From Alphaproteobacteria bacterium (GTDB lineage Bacteria; Pseudomonadota; Alphaproteobacteria; Caulobacterales; Parvularculaceae), in assembly GCA_030426465.1 (NCBI GenBank), contig JAUHYK010000045.1, positions 1-35,092 of the forward strand: a stretch of 35,092 nucleotides of DNA, given 5' to 3'. The position numbers and the translations under genes are program-made. Below, piece after piece: positions 27,052-35,092 of this stretch; the stretch's first letter is position 1; each line of letters begins with the position of its first letter. The notes below the pieces were generated by a model. It was given only the letters and a program-made list of their open reading frames with translations. It was not told where the DNA came from and searched no databases.

Positions 27052-28350
27052 TTAGAACTTCGCGCGCAGCCAGGAATCCATCCCGCCAAACACGGCCGCT
27101 CCAAAATTGCTTCGCTGACCTGCTTGGGGTGATTGGCGCAAAAGGCCAATACCTGTTTCGCGGTCTGCGCCTAAATTTGCGTAATACTGAACAAGGCCCG
27201 CGCACACGGCAAAGCCCGGCGCGGACGCCGCCTCAGGTGAACCGGCGATTGCCGCCGGACGGCCAAGACGCGTTTTCATCATCAGTGTGCGTTCGGCGAC
27301 TTCACGGGCGCCCACAAGCAGTGAACCGCCGCCCGTCAAGACAACGCGGCGCAGTCCCGAGCGACGCATGCCGTCATTGGGAAGCTGCTCGGCGACAAGT
27401 TCGAAAATTTCTTCAAGGCGCGGCAGGATCACTTCGCAAAGATCAGCGCGCGAGGCGCGCGCGGTTTCGCCGGGAACGCCAAGCTGGGGGAAGTCAACGA
27501 AACGATGTTCGTCGCCAGGCCCTAAAAGCGCAGAGCCGTAAAGCGTTTTCACCCGCTCCGCATGGGCGAGCGACGCGCCGAAAATCTGGGCGATGTCGCG
27601 CGTAATATGTCCGCCGCCGACCGGCGCGCCGCCGCATTCCACAAGCGCGCCATTGTCATAGACGGCGAAATCGGTCGACGCGGCGCCGATATTAATCATG
27701 ACAACGCCGAGTTCTTTTTCATCTTCAAGCAGGACCGCTTCCGCCGCAGCGTATGGCGCGGCGGCGAATTCCTCGACCTTCAGATCGCAGCGCTCAATCA
27801 GATCCGCCAGATTATCGAGATAGCTTTTGCGCGCGCCCACCGCGAACATCTGCGTCGAGAGGATGCTGCCTGACAGGCCGATAGGATCGCCGAGACCGTC
27901 CTCACCGTCGAGCTTGAACCCCGCGGCAATCGCATGAAGCGGCGCGCAATCGGGCGGCGTCGCAATTTTCATCCCTTCGGCGAGGCTGTCATTAACATCT
28001 TCCTGCGCGACTACACCGCCGGCGATCTCAAGATCGACCCCAATGCGGCGCGCGCGCAAATGTTTGCCCGGCACGGCGACGATCAGACGGCCCACATGCT
28101 CGCCGGCCATGCGTTCAGCCGCCTCTACTGCGCCGCGAACTCCCGTCTCCACCGCTTCAACCGCCGCCGCGCCGCGCGTATGCGCCGGGGCGCCGTAACA
28201 GCCGACGCCGATAATCTCGGCATGAGGCCCGTGGCCTTCTTCTTCGTCAATGCGTGCAATAAAACAGGAGACTTTTGATGCGCCGATATCGAGCGCAGCG
28301 GCGAGCGTTTCATCCTTGCGGCGTTTTCTGGTTTTCGGTTTTGTCGCCAC
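27052..28350 (-). CDS. ftsA: cell division protein FtsA
   Basis: A 432-residue actin-like ATPase that tethers FtsZ to the membrane. ATP-binding segments are AALDIGASKVSCFIA (phosphate 1), GVVMINIGAASTDFAVYDNGAL (phosphate 2) and RVVLTGGGSLL (adenosine). The 1C domain lies between residues of about 90 and 170. The C-terminal amphipathic membrane-targeting helix is present (GGMDSWLRAKF). The basic N-terminal extension (ATKPKTRKRRKDE) precedes the fold. It is 31 bases after the ftsQ stop and 221 bases before ftsZ. Confidence 0.95.
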   Translation of the reverse strand: MATKPKTRKRRKDETLAAALDIGASKVSCFIARIDEEEGHGPHAEIIGVGCYGAPAHTRGAAAVEAVETGVRGAVEAAERMAGEHVGRLIVAVPGKHLRARRIGVDLEIAGGVVAQEDVNDSLAEGMKIATPPDCAPLHAIAAGFKLDGEDGLGDPIGLSGSILSTQMFAVGARKSYLDNLADLIERCDLKVEEFAAAPYAAAEAVLLEDEKELGVVMINIGAASTDFAVYDNGALVECGGAPVGGGHITRDIAQIFGASLAHAERVKTLYGSALLGPGDEHRFVDFPQLGVPGETARASRADLCEVILPRLEEIFELVAEQLPNDGMRRSGLRRVVLTGGGSLLVGAREVAERTLMMKTRLGRPAAIAGSPEAASAPGFAVCAGLVQYYANLGADRETGIGLLRQSPQAGQRSNFGAAVFGGMDSWLRAKF

Positions 28351-28381
28351 TGCTGACCTCTTGGGCGGCGTTGCGCCGTTA

Positions 28382-29245
28382 TTAGTTCACCTGACCGAGC
28401 GGCATATCCAGCTCGACAGCGCCTCTTTTTCTGTACACGAAATTATCGGGGTTTCGGAGATCGACATATTCGAGCGGCTCGTCAAGCAAGGCTGTTTTCG
28501 CCTCTATGCGTGAGAGATAACGCATGGCTTCGTCCAGATTTTTCTCCGGGAACCGAACCTCAACGCCGTCCTTTGTTTTCAAATTCCAGCGCCGGTCGCT
28601 GACGCGGATCAGCGCAGAAACACGGTTTTGAATATCCGGCGCGCCATGCAACGCCTGGAGCATCTCTGACGCCGCTTCCGGTGCGCCGGCGCCAACGATC
28701 AACGGCAGGTCGGAATATTCATAGGCGCTGACTTCGCGAATGACGGCGCCCTGATCGTCGATCAGATGAAGATTGCCCGACAATTGCCAGACCGCCGCCG
28801 GTGCCCGCTCGCGCACGGAAACATGGACCGTGTTCGGCAACAACCGGGAAACCGCCGCCGTCCGGACCCAGCCAAGCTCCTCGACCCGTGCACGGGCGCG
28901 ATCCGCATCGAAATGAAGAATGGAAGACCCGACAACCGGCCCCACCGCCGAAAGAAGGTCGTCTTCCTCGGTCTTGGAAAATCCGCGCGCGGTGATGCGC
29001 GTAATTTCGAATCCGGCGTTCACCGCGCCCGCGCCCGCGACCCGGTTCAGCTTTTCGCCAAGCAAGCCGATATATCCGCCCGCCCAGAGGAACCCGAGCG
29101 CAACCACAGCAACCAACAGCGAGCCGGCCACCGCCGCGCGGGACATGTTCGTCCACACATCGCTCAGGCGTTCAAACAAACCGCTCGGTTTTTTGCGCGA
29201 CTTGCGGCGCGACTTTGCAGGCGTTTTTTTCTTTACCTTTGGCAT
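28382..29245 (-). CDS. ftsQ: cell division protein FtsQ
   Basis: A 287-residue bitopic protein of the divisome. A Lys/Arg-rich cytoplasmic tail ([18 protein letters not shown]) leads to one membrane helix at about residues 39-60. A POTRA domain follows ([21 protein letters not shown]) with the beta domain after it ([39 protein letters not shown]). The start ATG at 29245 has GGAGG seven bases upstream and overlaps the end of ddl by 13 bases. Confidence 0.94.
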   Translation of the reverse strand: MPKVKKKTPAKSRRKSRKKPSGLFERLSDVWTNMSRAAVAGSLLVAVVALGFLWAGGYIGLLGEKLNRVAGAGAVNAGFEITRITARGFSKTEEDDLLSAVGPVVGSSILHFDADRARARVEELGWVRTAAVSRLLPNTVHVSVRERAPAAVWQLSGNLHLIDDQGAVIREVSAYEYSDLPLIVGAGAPEAASEMLQALHGAPDIQNRVSALIRVSDRRWNLKTKDGVEVRFPEKNLDEAMRYLSRIEAKTALLDEPLEYVDLRNPDNFVYRKRGAVELDMPLGQVN

Positions 29246-30159
29246 GAGGCGTCCTCCACCATCCAGGCGCAAAGCGCCGGAAATGAAACACCGAGATGAG
29301 CCGCCTGCTCTGGCGCGAGCGATGTGGCGGTGAGACCCGGCTGCGTGTTCACTTCAAGGCAATAGACCTGTTCGTTTTCAGCGTCAGGGTCATAACGGAA
29401 ATCGGCGCGCGACAAGCCGCGGCAGCCCAGCGCATTATGCGCGCGCAAAGCGAGGTCGAGGCAGCGCTCCGTGATGTCCTGCGGCACGTCGGCCGGCAAC
29501 ACATGTTTCGATCCGCCAGCGGCGTATTTCGCTTCATAATCGTAAAACTGGAGCGCCGTCGTAATCTCTGTCACACAAAGCGCGCGATCGCCCATGACCG
29601 CGACGGTCAGCTCACGGCCGGGAATGAATTTTTCGACCAACACTTCCTCGCCCAGCGCCCACTCTTTCGAGGTCAGCTCGGCGGGCGGGCGGTTGTCGCC
29701 CTTGCGCACGATGTAGACGCCAACTGAAGAGCCCTGCGCATTTGGCTTCACCACATAAGGCGGCTCCATGACGTGACCGCCAGCAGCTTCACCGCGCGAG
29801 ACGATCTTGCCGAAAGGCGACGGAATATTGGCGTCCTCGAACACGGCCTTGGCGCGCTGTTTATCCATCGCCAGCGACGACGCCAGCACGCCGGAATGGG
29901 TGTAGGGAATGCCCATAATCTCGAGGAGTCCCTGCACGCAGCCATCCTCGCCCCACTGGCCGTGCAACGCGTTGAACACCGCGTCGGGTTTGACCTCGTG
30001 GAGACGCTCGCCAAGATCGCGGCTCACGTCGATTTCAAACACGTCGTAACCGGCCTCGACAAGCGCCTTCGCCGCCGCAGCGCCGGAATTCAAGGAGACG
30101 TCCCGCTCCGGCGACCAGCCGCCTTTCAGAACTGCGATACGGTTATAGCGTTTACTCAC
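29233..30159 (-). CDS. ddl: D-alanine--D-alanine ligase
   Basis: A 308-residue ATP-grasp enzyme that makes the D-Ala-D-Ala dipeptide of peptidoglycan. It shows the substrate-binding [30 protein letters not shown], the ATP-loop region [15 protein letters not shown], and the metal site [13 protein letters not shown]. The start is a GTG at 30159 that overlaps the murB stop (GTGA), so the two are translationally coupled. Its place between murB and ftsQ matches the usual dcw order. Confidence 0.95.
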   Translation of the reverse strand: MSKRYNRIAVLKGGWSPERDVSLNSGAAAAKALVEAGYDVFEIDVSRDLGERLHEVKPDAVFNALHGQWGEDGCVQGLLEIMGIPYTHSGVLASSLAMDKQRAKAVFEDANIPSPFGKIVSRGEAAGGHVMEPPYVVKPNAQGSSVGVYIVRKGDNRPPAELTSKEWALGEEVLVEKFIPGRELTVAVMGDRALCVTEITTALQFYDYEAKYAAGGSKHVLPADVPQDITERCLDLALRAHNALGCRGLSRADFRYDPDAENEQVYCLEVNTQPGLTATSLAPEQAAHLGVSFPALCAWMVEDASCQR

Positions 30160-31079
30160 TGGGCCGACTCTCCTATGCGCTTGATCTCCCAGTGCAACTC
30201 AACGCCGGTCTTGGTTAACACATCTTTACGAAGTGTCTCGATTAGGGCCTCGAGGTCCGCTGCAGTCGCTTTTCCGCGGTTGATCATGAAATTGCAGTGA
30301 TGTTCGGAGACTTGCGCGTCTCCGATCACCCGGCCCCGGCCGCCCACTTCGTCGATCAATTGCCAGGATTTCCTGCCGCCGGAGATGTCCGGGTCCGGAT
30401 TGGCGAAGGTCGACCCCCCAGTGCGTTCGCGGATGGGCTGGGTTTCCTCGCGCTGCGCGCTGATCTGGTCCATGCGCTTGATGATCGCGGCAGGTTCGTC
30501 GGGGCGGCCTTCGAAGGTTGCGCTCGTGAAAATGAAATCCTCCGGCGCGGAGCAGTGACGATAGGAAAAGCCGAGCCCGTCATTGGAAAGAATGCGGCGA
30601 TTGCCTTTGCGGTCATAAGCAACGGCGGCGACCAGCACGTCCTTCACCTCGCCGCCATAGGCGCCGGCGTTCATGCGGATGGCGCCGCCGATGGTGCCGG
30701 GCACGCCGCGAAAAAATTCGAGACCCGCAACGCCCGCCTGCGCCGCGGCTTTCGCAACCTGCGCATCGATGCAGCCGGCGCCGGCGGTGACGCGCATCCC
30801 TGACACGCTGATCTGTCTGAAAGGCGAGCCGAAGCGAATGACAACGCCCCTGACGCCGCCGTCACGCACCAAGAGGTTCGAGCCGACGCCCATGACATGA
30901 ACCGGAATCTCCTCCGGCGTTTCTTTTAGAAATTGCGCAAGATCGTCTTCATCGGCGGGCGAGAACAACACATCCGCCAGCCCGCCGACGCGGAACCAAG
31001 TGAGCGCGGAAAGGTCTGCGTTCTCGGTGTATTTCCCGCGGACGGTTGGGAGGTCGGATATGGTGACACTCGAGGACAT
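30156..31079 (-). CDS. murB: UDP-N-acetylenolpyruvoylglucosamine reductase (MurB)
   Basis: A 307-residue FAD enzyme that makes UDP-MurNAc, the cup of peptidoglycan precursors. FAD-binding segments are [31 protein letters not shown] and GIPGTIGGA-like [19 protein letters not shown]. The catalytic Ser lies in GGSTFANPD, and the C-terminal Glu region is [12 protein letters not shown] chose the ATG at 31079, which overlaps the stop of the upstream small gene as TAATG; the longer frame to 31121 runs inside that gene. Confidence 0.95.
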   Translation of the reverse strand: MSSSVTISDLPTVRGKYTENADLSALTWFRVGGLADVLFSPADEDDLAQFLKETPEEIPVHVMGVGSNLLVRDGGVRGVVIRFGSPFRQISVSGMRVTAGAGCIDAQVAKAAAQAGVAGLEFFRGVPGTIGGAIRMNAGAYGGEVKDVLVAAVAYDRKGNRRILSNDGLGFSYRHCSAPEDFIFTSATFEGRPDEPAAIIKRMDQISAQREETQPIRERTGGSTFANPDPDISGGRKSWQLIDEVGGRGRVIGDAQVSEHHCNFMINRGKATAADLEALIETLRKDVLTKTGVELHWEIKRIGESAQ

Positions 31080-31507
31080 TAGTGCTTCTGGGCGACTTTC
31101 CTGTAGTCTTCCCAACTCCAACCAAATTGCTCTCTATCGTATGGCGCAAGGATACAGTCCGAGGTTGTCATCTCACCATCATTGCGTGTTAGCGCAAATA
31201 CTTCATAGATTTTACCCGGCTCAAAAATAACTTCGCAAGCGCCGGGATAAACATAATGGAAGATAGAAACTTCATGGCCAACATCACCTTTTAGCACTTC
31301 AATTACTTCGAATTGCGTGACGTGATCTTCGATAATTTTACCGGGCGGAATCTCGAAACCGTAAGTTTCTACTGCTTTGGCAAGGAATATCGCATCCGCT
31401 GCTTCAACATGCTCTTCGATAGAACTAAAGCCCACGCACTCGCAAGCGACTGCAACCGTTGAAAAGGCAGCGATACTCAATCCAATTATACTGAATAGTA
31501 CTCTCAT
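31079..31507 (-). CDS. small secreted TIMP/NTR-like protein inserted between murC and murB
   Basis: A 142-residue protein with a signal peptide (RVLFSIIGLSIAAFSTVAVA) and a mature N-terminus CECVGFSS, followed by EEHVEAADAIFLAKAVETY and a beta-rich remainder (EVIEVLKGDVGHEVSIF, CEVIFEPGKIYEVFAL). The CxC directly after the cleavage site and the A-D-A-I-F-L-A-K pattern resemble the N-terminal TIMP/netrin-like fold found in many small bacterial secreted proteins. Codon use is clearly AT-richer than murC and murB. It follows murC by one base and overlaps murB (TAATG), so it is fully embedded in the operon. Function unknown. A lipoprotein reading of Cys22 is possible but its lipobox is not canonical. 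Confidence 0.8.
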   Translation of the reverse strand: MRVLFSIIGLSIAAFSTVAVACECVGFSSIEEHVEAADAIFLAKAVETYGFEIPPGKIIEDHVTQFEVIEVLKGDVGHEVSIFHYVYPGACEVIFEPGKIYEVFALTRNDGEMTTSDCILAPYDREQFGWSWEDYRKVAQKH

Positions 31508-31508
31508 G

Positions 31509-32960
31509 TTATGTTTTCACTCGTGACAATTCACCCGCCAGCGCATTCGCATATTTCGTGATGTCCCCGGCGCCGAGGCAGATGACATAGTCGCCCTCTT
31601 CCGCGACGCTTGCGATGACGCCCGGAAGCTCGTCGAATGACATCAAGGCCCGCGCGCCCTGGTGGCCGTGGCTTTCGAGCCCGGCGACGAGACTGTCGCG
31701 ATTGAAGCCTTCAATGGGCGCTTCGCCCGCCGCATAGACGTCAGCGATCAGCGCGACGTCGGCTTCATTCATGCAGGCGCAGAAATCGTCGAACAAATCG
31801 CGGAGGCGCGTATAGCGGTGCGGCTGAACGACGGCGATGACCTTGCCCTTGGCGATGGAGCGCGCGGCGCGCAAGACCGCCGCGATTTCCGCCGGGTGGT
31901 GGCCGTAATCGTCAATGATCGTGACGCCCTTCCACTCGCCCGCCGGCGAGAAACGGCGCTTGACGCCTGCGAATTTCGACAGGCCCGATTTGATCTGGTC
32001 ATCGCTGGCGCCGAGACGCTTGGCGACAATCGCGGCAGGCAGCGAGTTCAGGACGTTGTGATTGCCCGGCATGGGTAGGCGCACGCCCTCGATACGGTCG
32101 ATCTCTTTCCCGCGCTCGCGGAAAATAATGTCGTAATGGCTGGCGCCGTCTTCGTGACGAACATTGACGGCGCGCACATCCGCCTGCGGATTGACGCCAT
32201 AGGTGATGAGGCGCCGGTCGGTGACGCGCCCCACAAGCGCCTGCACTTCCGGATGATCGAGACACACAACGCCAAAGCCGTAAAACGGCGTATTCTCGAT
32301 AAAACGGTCAAAGGCGGCGCGGAGTTTTTCAAAGCCGCCCCAATGATCCAGATGTTCGGGATCGATATTGGTGACGATGGCGACGGTCGTCGGCAGGCGA
32401 ATAAAGGTGCCGTCAGACTCATCGGCCTCGACGACCATCCAGTCGCCCTCGCCGATCCGCGCATTGGCGCCATAAGCGTTGATGACGCCGCCATTGATGA
32501 CGGTGGGGTCGAGATTGGCCTCATCAAGAAGCGCGGCGACCATGGTCGTCGTTGTTGTCTTGCCGTGGGTGCCCGCGACCGACACGGTCCATTTCAGCCG
32601 CATCAGTTCGGCGAGCATGTCGGCGCGTTTGACCACCGGAATATGGCGCGCGCGCGCGGCGGCGGCTTCCGGATTGTCGCGCTTGATCGCGGTCGAGATG
32701 ATCACCGCATCGGCGCCCACCACATTCTCGGCGCTATGGCCGATGGTGACAGGGATGCCCTTGTCGCGCAGGCGCTGGACATTGGCGCTGTCGGCGACAT
32801 CGGAGCCGCGCACATCGTAACCGAGCGTTCGCATCACATCGGCGATGCCGCTCATGCCGATGCCGCCAATGCCGACGAAATGCACGACGCCGGCGCCAAA
32901 AGGCAGGCGCACCTTGATCTCCAGCGGATCGACTTTGGAATATTGATCTTTACCCGTCAT
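31509..32960 (-). CDS. murC: UDP-N-acetylmuramate--L-alanine ligase (MurC)
   Basis: A 483-residue Mur ligase that adds L-Ala to UDP-MurNAc. The N-terminal Rossmann segment [18 protein letters not shown] is typical, the ATP P-loop is [11 protein letters not shown], and the central domain has EADESDGTF and [11 protein letters not shown]. The C-terminal domain begins near [13 protein letters not shown] and includes [10 protein letters not shown] and VQPHRYTR. The ATG at 32960 begins 12 bases after the murG stop. Confidence 0.97.
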   Translation of the reverse strand: MTGKDQYSKVDPLEIKVRLPFGAGVVHFVGIGGIGMSGIADVMRTLGYDVRGSDVADSANVQRLRDKGIPVTIGHSAENVVGADAVIISTAIKRDNPEAAAARARHIPVVKRADMLAELMRLKWTVSVAGTHGKTTTTTMVAALLDEANLDPTVINGGVINAYGANARIGEGDWMVVEADESDGTFIRLPTTVAIVTNIDPEHLDHWGGFEKLRAAFDRFIENTPFYGFGVVCLDHPEVQALVGRVTDRRLITYGVNPQADVRAVNVRHEDGASHYDIIFRERGKEIDRIEGVRLPMPGNHNVLNSLPAAIVAKRLGASDDQIKSGLSKFAGVKRRFSPAGEWKGVTIIDDYGHHPAEIAAVLRAARSIAKGKVIAVVQPHRYTRLRDLFDDFCACMNEADVALIADVYAAGEAPIEGFNRDSLVAGLESHGHQGARALMSFDELPGVIASVAEEGDYVICLGAGDITKYANALAGELSRVKT

Positions 32961-32972
32961 AATACTCTTTAC

Positions 32973-34073
32973 TCAGGCCGCCTGTTTTTGTGCGGCGATA
33001 TTCTCGACCAGATCGGCGAGCCGCGAAGCGGCGCCGGATTTGACCGCGCCATGCGCATTCGCTGCCATGGATTTGAGCCGCTCCGGATTGGACAATAAAG
33101 CTTCCAGCGGCGCGGCAAGCTCATATTGATTAAACTCTTTTTCCGGCAAAATCACGGCGGCGTTTTTATCCTTTAACGCCCGTGCGTTGCCGGTCTGGTG
33201 ATCATCCATGGCGATGGCGAGCGGCACGAGGATCGAAGGCCGTCCGATGGCGCTGAGCTCCGTCACCGTCGATGCGCCGGCGCGGGAAATAACGAGATGC
33301 GCGGCGGCCATGCGTTGGGGCAAATCCGTGAAAAAAGGCGCGACTTCGGCGCGGACGCCCGCGCCCGCATAGCCTGCTTTCACTGCTTCCATATCGCCTT
33401 CACGCGCCTGATGGGTGACGACAAGGCGCTTGCGCAGATCTGGCGCCAGGCCGGCAATCGCTTTCACCGGCGCATCGGAGAAAATACTTGCGCCCTGACT
33501 GCCGCCAAAGATCAAGAGATGAATATCGCCACCGAGCGATGGATAAGGCGCGTTTGAAACCGCATTCACGGCGTCGCGCACCGGATTGCCGACTTCGGTG
33601 GTTGAAACCCCGGATGGGAGTTTTTCCAACACTGGAAAAGCGTGGGCGGTGAAAGCAGCGCCTTTCACCAGCATACGGTTGGCGCGGCCCAACACGCCGT
33701 TCTGTTCATGGACGCCGTAAGGGATCTTCATCATTGCGGCCGCTTTCATCGCAGGCAGTGATGGATAACCGCCAAACCCAACCGCCGCGGCGGGCTTGCG
33801 TTTTCTAAATTCGCGCAAGGATGTGAATAGCCCGGAAGCGATCGACACGGCCGCCGCCGCCTTCGCCACCGGCCCGCCAATGGAAGGCGTCGCGGCGGAG
33901 ATTTCAAACCGCTCATCGGCTGGAAAATTTTGCGCATAGCGCGCGCCGCGCGCGTCAGTAACGAGCAGGACGCTATGCCCCCGACGCTTCAGCTCCTGCG
34001 CCAGCGCTTCGGCGGGAAACAGATGGCCGCCCGTGCCGCCGGCGGCGAGCGCGATGGGCCCCGCAACACTCAC
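32973..34073 (-). CDS. murG: undecaprenyl-PP-MurNAc-pentapeptide-UDPGlcNAc transferase (MurG)
   Basis: A 366-residue GT28 glycosyltransferase that makes lipid II at the cytoplasmic membrane. It has the N-terminal G-loop AAGGTGGHLFPA, the acceptor region GFGGYPSLPA and HEQNGVLGRANR, and the donor-binding C-domain LLIFGGSQGASIF, ISRAGASTVTEL and PSILVPLAIAMDDHQTGNA. The start is a GTG at 34073 that overlaps the ftsW stop (GTGA); homology begins there, and the longer frame up to 34283 runs through ftsW. Confidence 0.95.
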   Translation of the reverse strand: MSVAGPIALAAGGTGGHLFPAEALAQELKRRGHSVLLVTDARGARYAQNFPADERFEISAATPSIGGPVAKAAAAVSIASGLFTSLREFRKRKPAAAVGFGGYPSLPAMKAAAMMKIPYGVHEQNGVLGRANRMLVKGAAFTAHAFPVLEKLPSGVSTTEVGNPVRDAVNAVSNAPYPSLGGDIHLLIFGGSQGASIFSDAPVKAIAGLAPDLRKRLVVTHQAREGDMEAVKAGYAGAGVRAEVAPFFTDLPQRMAAAHLVISRAGASTVTELSAIGRPSILVPLAIAMDDHQTGNARALKDKNAAVILPEKEFNQYELAAPLEALLSNPERLKSMAANAHGAVKSGAASRLADLVENIAAQKQAA

Positions 34074-35092
34074 GGCATGATGTCCTTGCGACGGAAGACG
34101 CCCTGATGGGTGCGCGTCAGCGCGAAGATAAGCCCGACCGTCAGCCCCGTCGCGAGCAGCGACGAGCCGCCATAAGAAATGAATGGCAAGGTCATGCCCT
34201 TGGCCGGGAGCGCACGCAGCGACACGCCGATATTGATGATCGCCTGAAACCCAATGATCGCGGCAAGCCCCGTCGCCGCACATTGCGCAAAAACGCTTTT
34301 CAGGCCAGCCGCCACCGCCATGATGCGGGCGGTGAAGACAGCGAACAAAATGATAATCAGCACCGCAAGGATAAAACCGAATTCCTCACTTGCGACGGCG
34401 AAAATGAAATCCGTATGGGCGTCTGGGAGCATCGTCTTCACTGGCGGCGCCTCGCCCCGGCCGATGAGGCCGCCATTGGCGATGGTCTCGATCGCGCGAT
34501 CGACCTGATAGGTTTCGGTGGTCTCGGGTTTGAAAAATCCATCAACGCGCGCGGCGACGTGATCGGATAAATAATAGCCGGCCGTGAGTGCGCCCATGCC
34601 AACGACGCCCAGTAAACCGATCCATAGCCAGCTCCACCCGGCGACGAAAAACATCACGGCCCAGACCGCCGTGATCAGGGCCCACTGACCGAAATCGGGT
34701 TGCAGCAGCAACAGCAATGCGAAAAATCCGTAAAGGCCGATGGCGATAGCGCCGCCCGGAAATTTCGGATCGCGCGCGCCTTCGGCGAGCATCCAGGCGG
34801 CCGCAACGACAAAACCAGGCTTGGCGAATTCAGACGGCTGCAACGACATGCCGCCAAGATAAAACCAGCGCTTCGATCCATTCACCTCTCCCCCGAAGAG
34901 AAGAAGAATGAGCATCAAGCCGACCGCGCCCAGAAAAACGATTACCCCGAGGCGGCGCGCCTGAAGCGGCGTCAGCAGAGCAACGACCGTCATCACGATC
35001 ATCGCCGGCCCCATAAAGATCAGCTGGCGCAACGGAAAATGAAACTCGCTGGAAATCCCTTTGCGCAACGCCGCAGACGGGCCCGCCGCCAT
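34070..35092 (-). CDS. ftsW: peptidoglycan polymerase FtsW (N-terminus missing)
   Basis: 340 codons of a SEDS-family septal glycosyltransferase running off the right edge of the window; about 40-60 N-terminal residues including the first helix should be missing, so the ATG-like codon at the edge is not the true start. SEDS hallmarks are GSKRWFYLGGMSLQPSEFAKP, LLLQPDFGQW, the large periplasmic loop with PDAHTDFIFAVASEEFGF, and the C-terminal LPAKGMTLPFISYGGSSLLAT, which distinguishes FtsW from RodA. About nine membrane helices are visible. The 3' end overlaps murG by four bases. Confidence 0.96.
   Translation of the reverse strand: MAAGPSAALRKGISSEFHFPLRQLIFMGPAMIVMTVVALLTPLQARRLGVIVFLGAVGLMLILLLFGGEVNGSKRWFYLGGMSLQPSEFAKPGFVVAAAWMLAEGARDPKFPGGAIAIGLYGFFALLLLLQPDFGQWALITAVWAVMFFVAGWSWLWIGLLGVVGMGALTAGYYLSDHVAARVDGFFKPETTETYQVDRAIETIANGGLIGRGEAPPVKTMLPDAHTDFIFAVASEEFGFILAVLIIILFAVFTARIMAVAAGLKSVFAQCAATGLAAIIGFQAIINIGVSLRALPAKGMTLPFISYGGSSLLATGLTVGLIFALTRTHQGVFRRKDIMP

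Noticed and set aside
34074-34283. N-terminal extension of murG by 70 codons
   Set aside because: It lies entirely within ftsW in another frame, and MurG homology begins at the GTG at 34073.

Overview
This window is a chromosomal segment from a GC-rich (roughly 60%) alphaproteobacterium. The best evidence is the minus-strand gene order ftsW-murG-murC-murB-ddl-ftsQ-ftsA-ftsZ-lpxC-bamD-recN-ligA, which is typical of Alphaproteobacteria. Two perfect TTAA-N7-TTAA (CtrA-type) sites upstream of ftsZ and a single-domain DKA lipoyl E2 agree with this. A Parvularculales, Hyphomonadales or Caulobacterales relative is my guess; the sequence alone does not fix the genus.

Layout. Positions 1-2500 hold the tail of an unseen gene, a four-helix membrane protein, a crotonase and a convergent methyltransferase. 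Positions 2502-4514 encode topoisomerase IV subunit B (parE). Positions 4515-6640 are different in character: a 415-bp gap with a long imperfect palindrome, then an AT-rich minus-strand pair (a 59-codon ORF and a 502-residue coiled-coil membrane protein) that looks acquired. Positions 6650-11215 form a plus-strand RNA-repair neighbourhood: a structured leader with a 41-codon ORF and terminator, rtcB, a conserved basic protein of unknown function, an MtfA-like zinc peptidase and a PcfJ-like protein that has its own structured leader. This group ends at a strong intrinsic terminator.

Positions 11214-16471 (minus strand) encode a complete branched-chain-type 2-oxoacid dehydrogenase complex (E1 alpha, E1 beta, E2, E3), with a small EF-Tu-domain-2-like protein inserted between E2 and E3. 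Positions 16698-18958 hold a lemA/DUF2207 pair whose genes overlap at ATGA. Positions 19024-35092 (minus strand) carry ligA, recN, bamD, lpxC and the division and cell wall (dcw) cluster. That cluster contains an unexpected small secreted TIMP/NTR-like protein between murC and murB. The window ends inside ftsW.

How the genes work together. The dcw block couples septal peptidoglycan precursor synthesis (MurC, MurB, Ddl, MurG), septum assembly (FtsW, FtsQ, FtsA, FtsZ), lipid A commitment (LpxC) and outer-membrane assembly (BamD), and CtrA probably times ftsZ expression. The most interesting observation is the rtcB leader. A leader ORF contains GGAGGGTT, an exact copy of the 3' arm of the terminator just upstream of rtcB, so the 5' arm AACCCTCC can pair either with the ORF copy, closing a compact three-way junction, or with the terminator copy. 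This has the architecture of a translation-sensitive attenuator controlling an RNA ligase. It is a hypothesis from sequence only.
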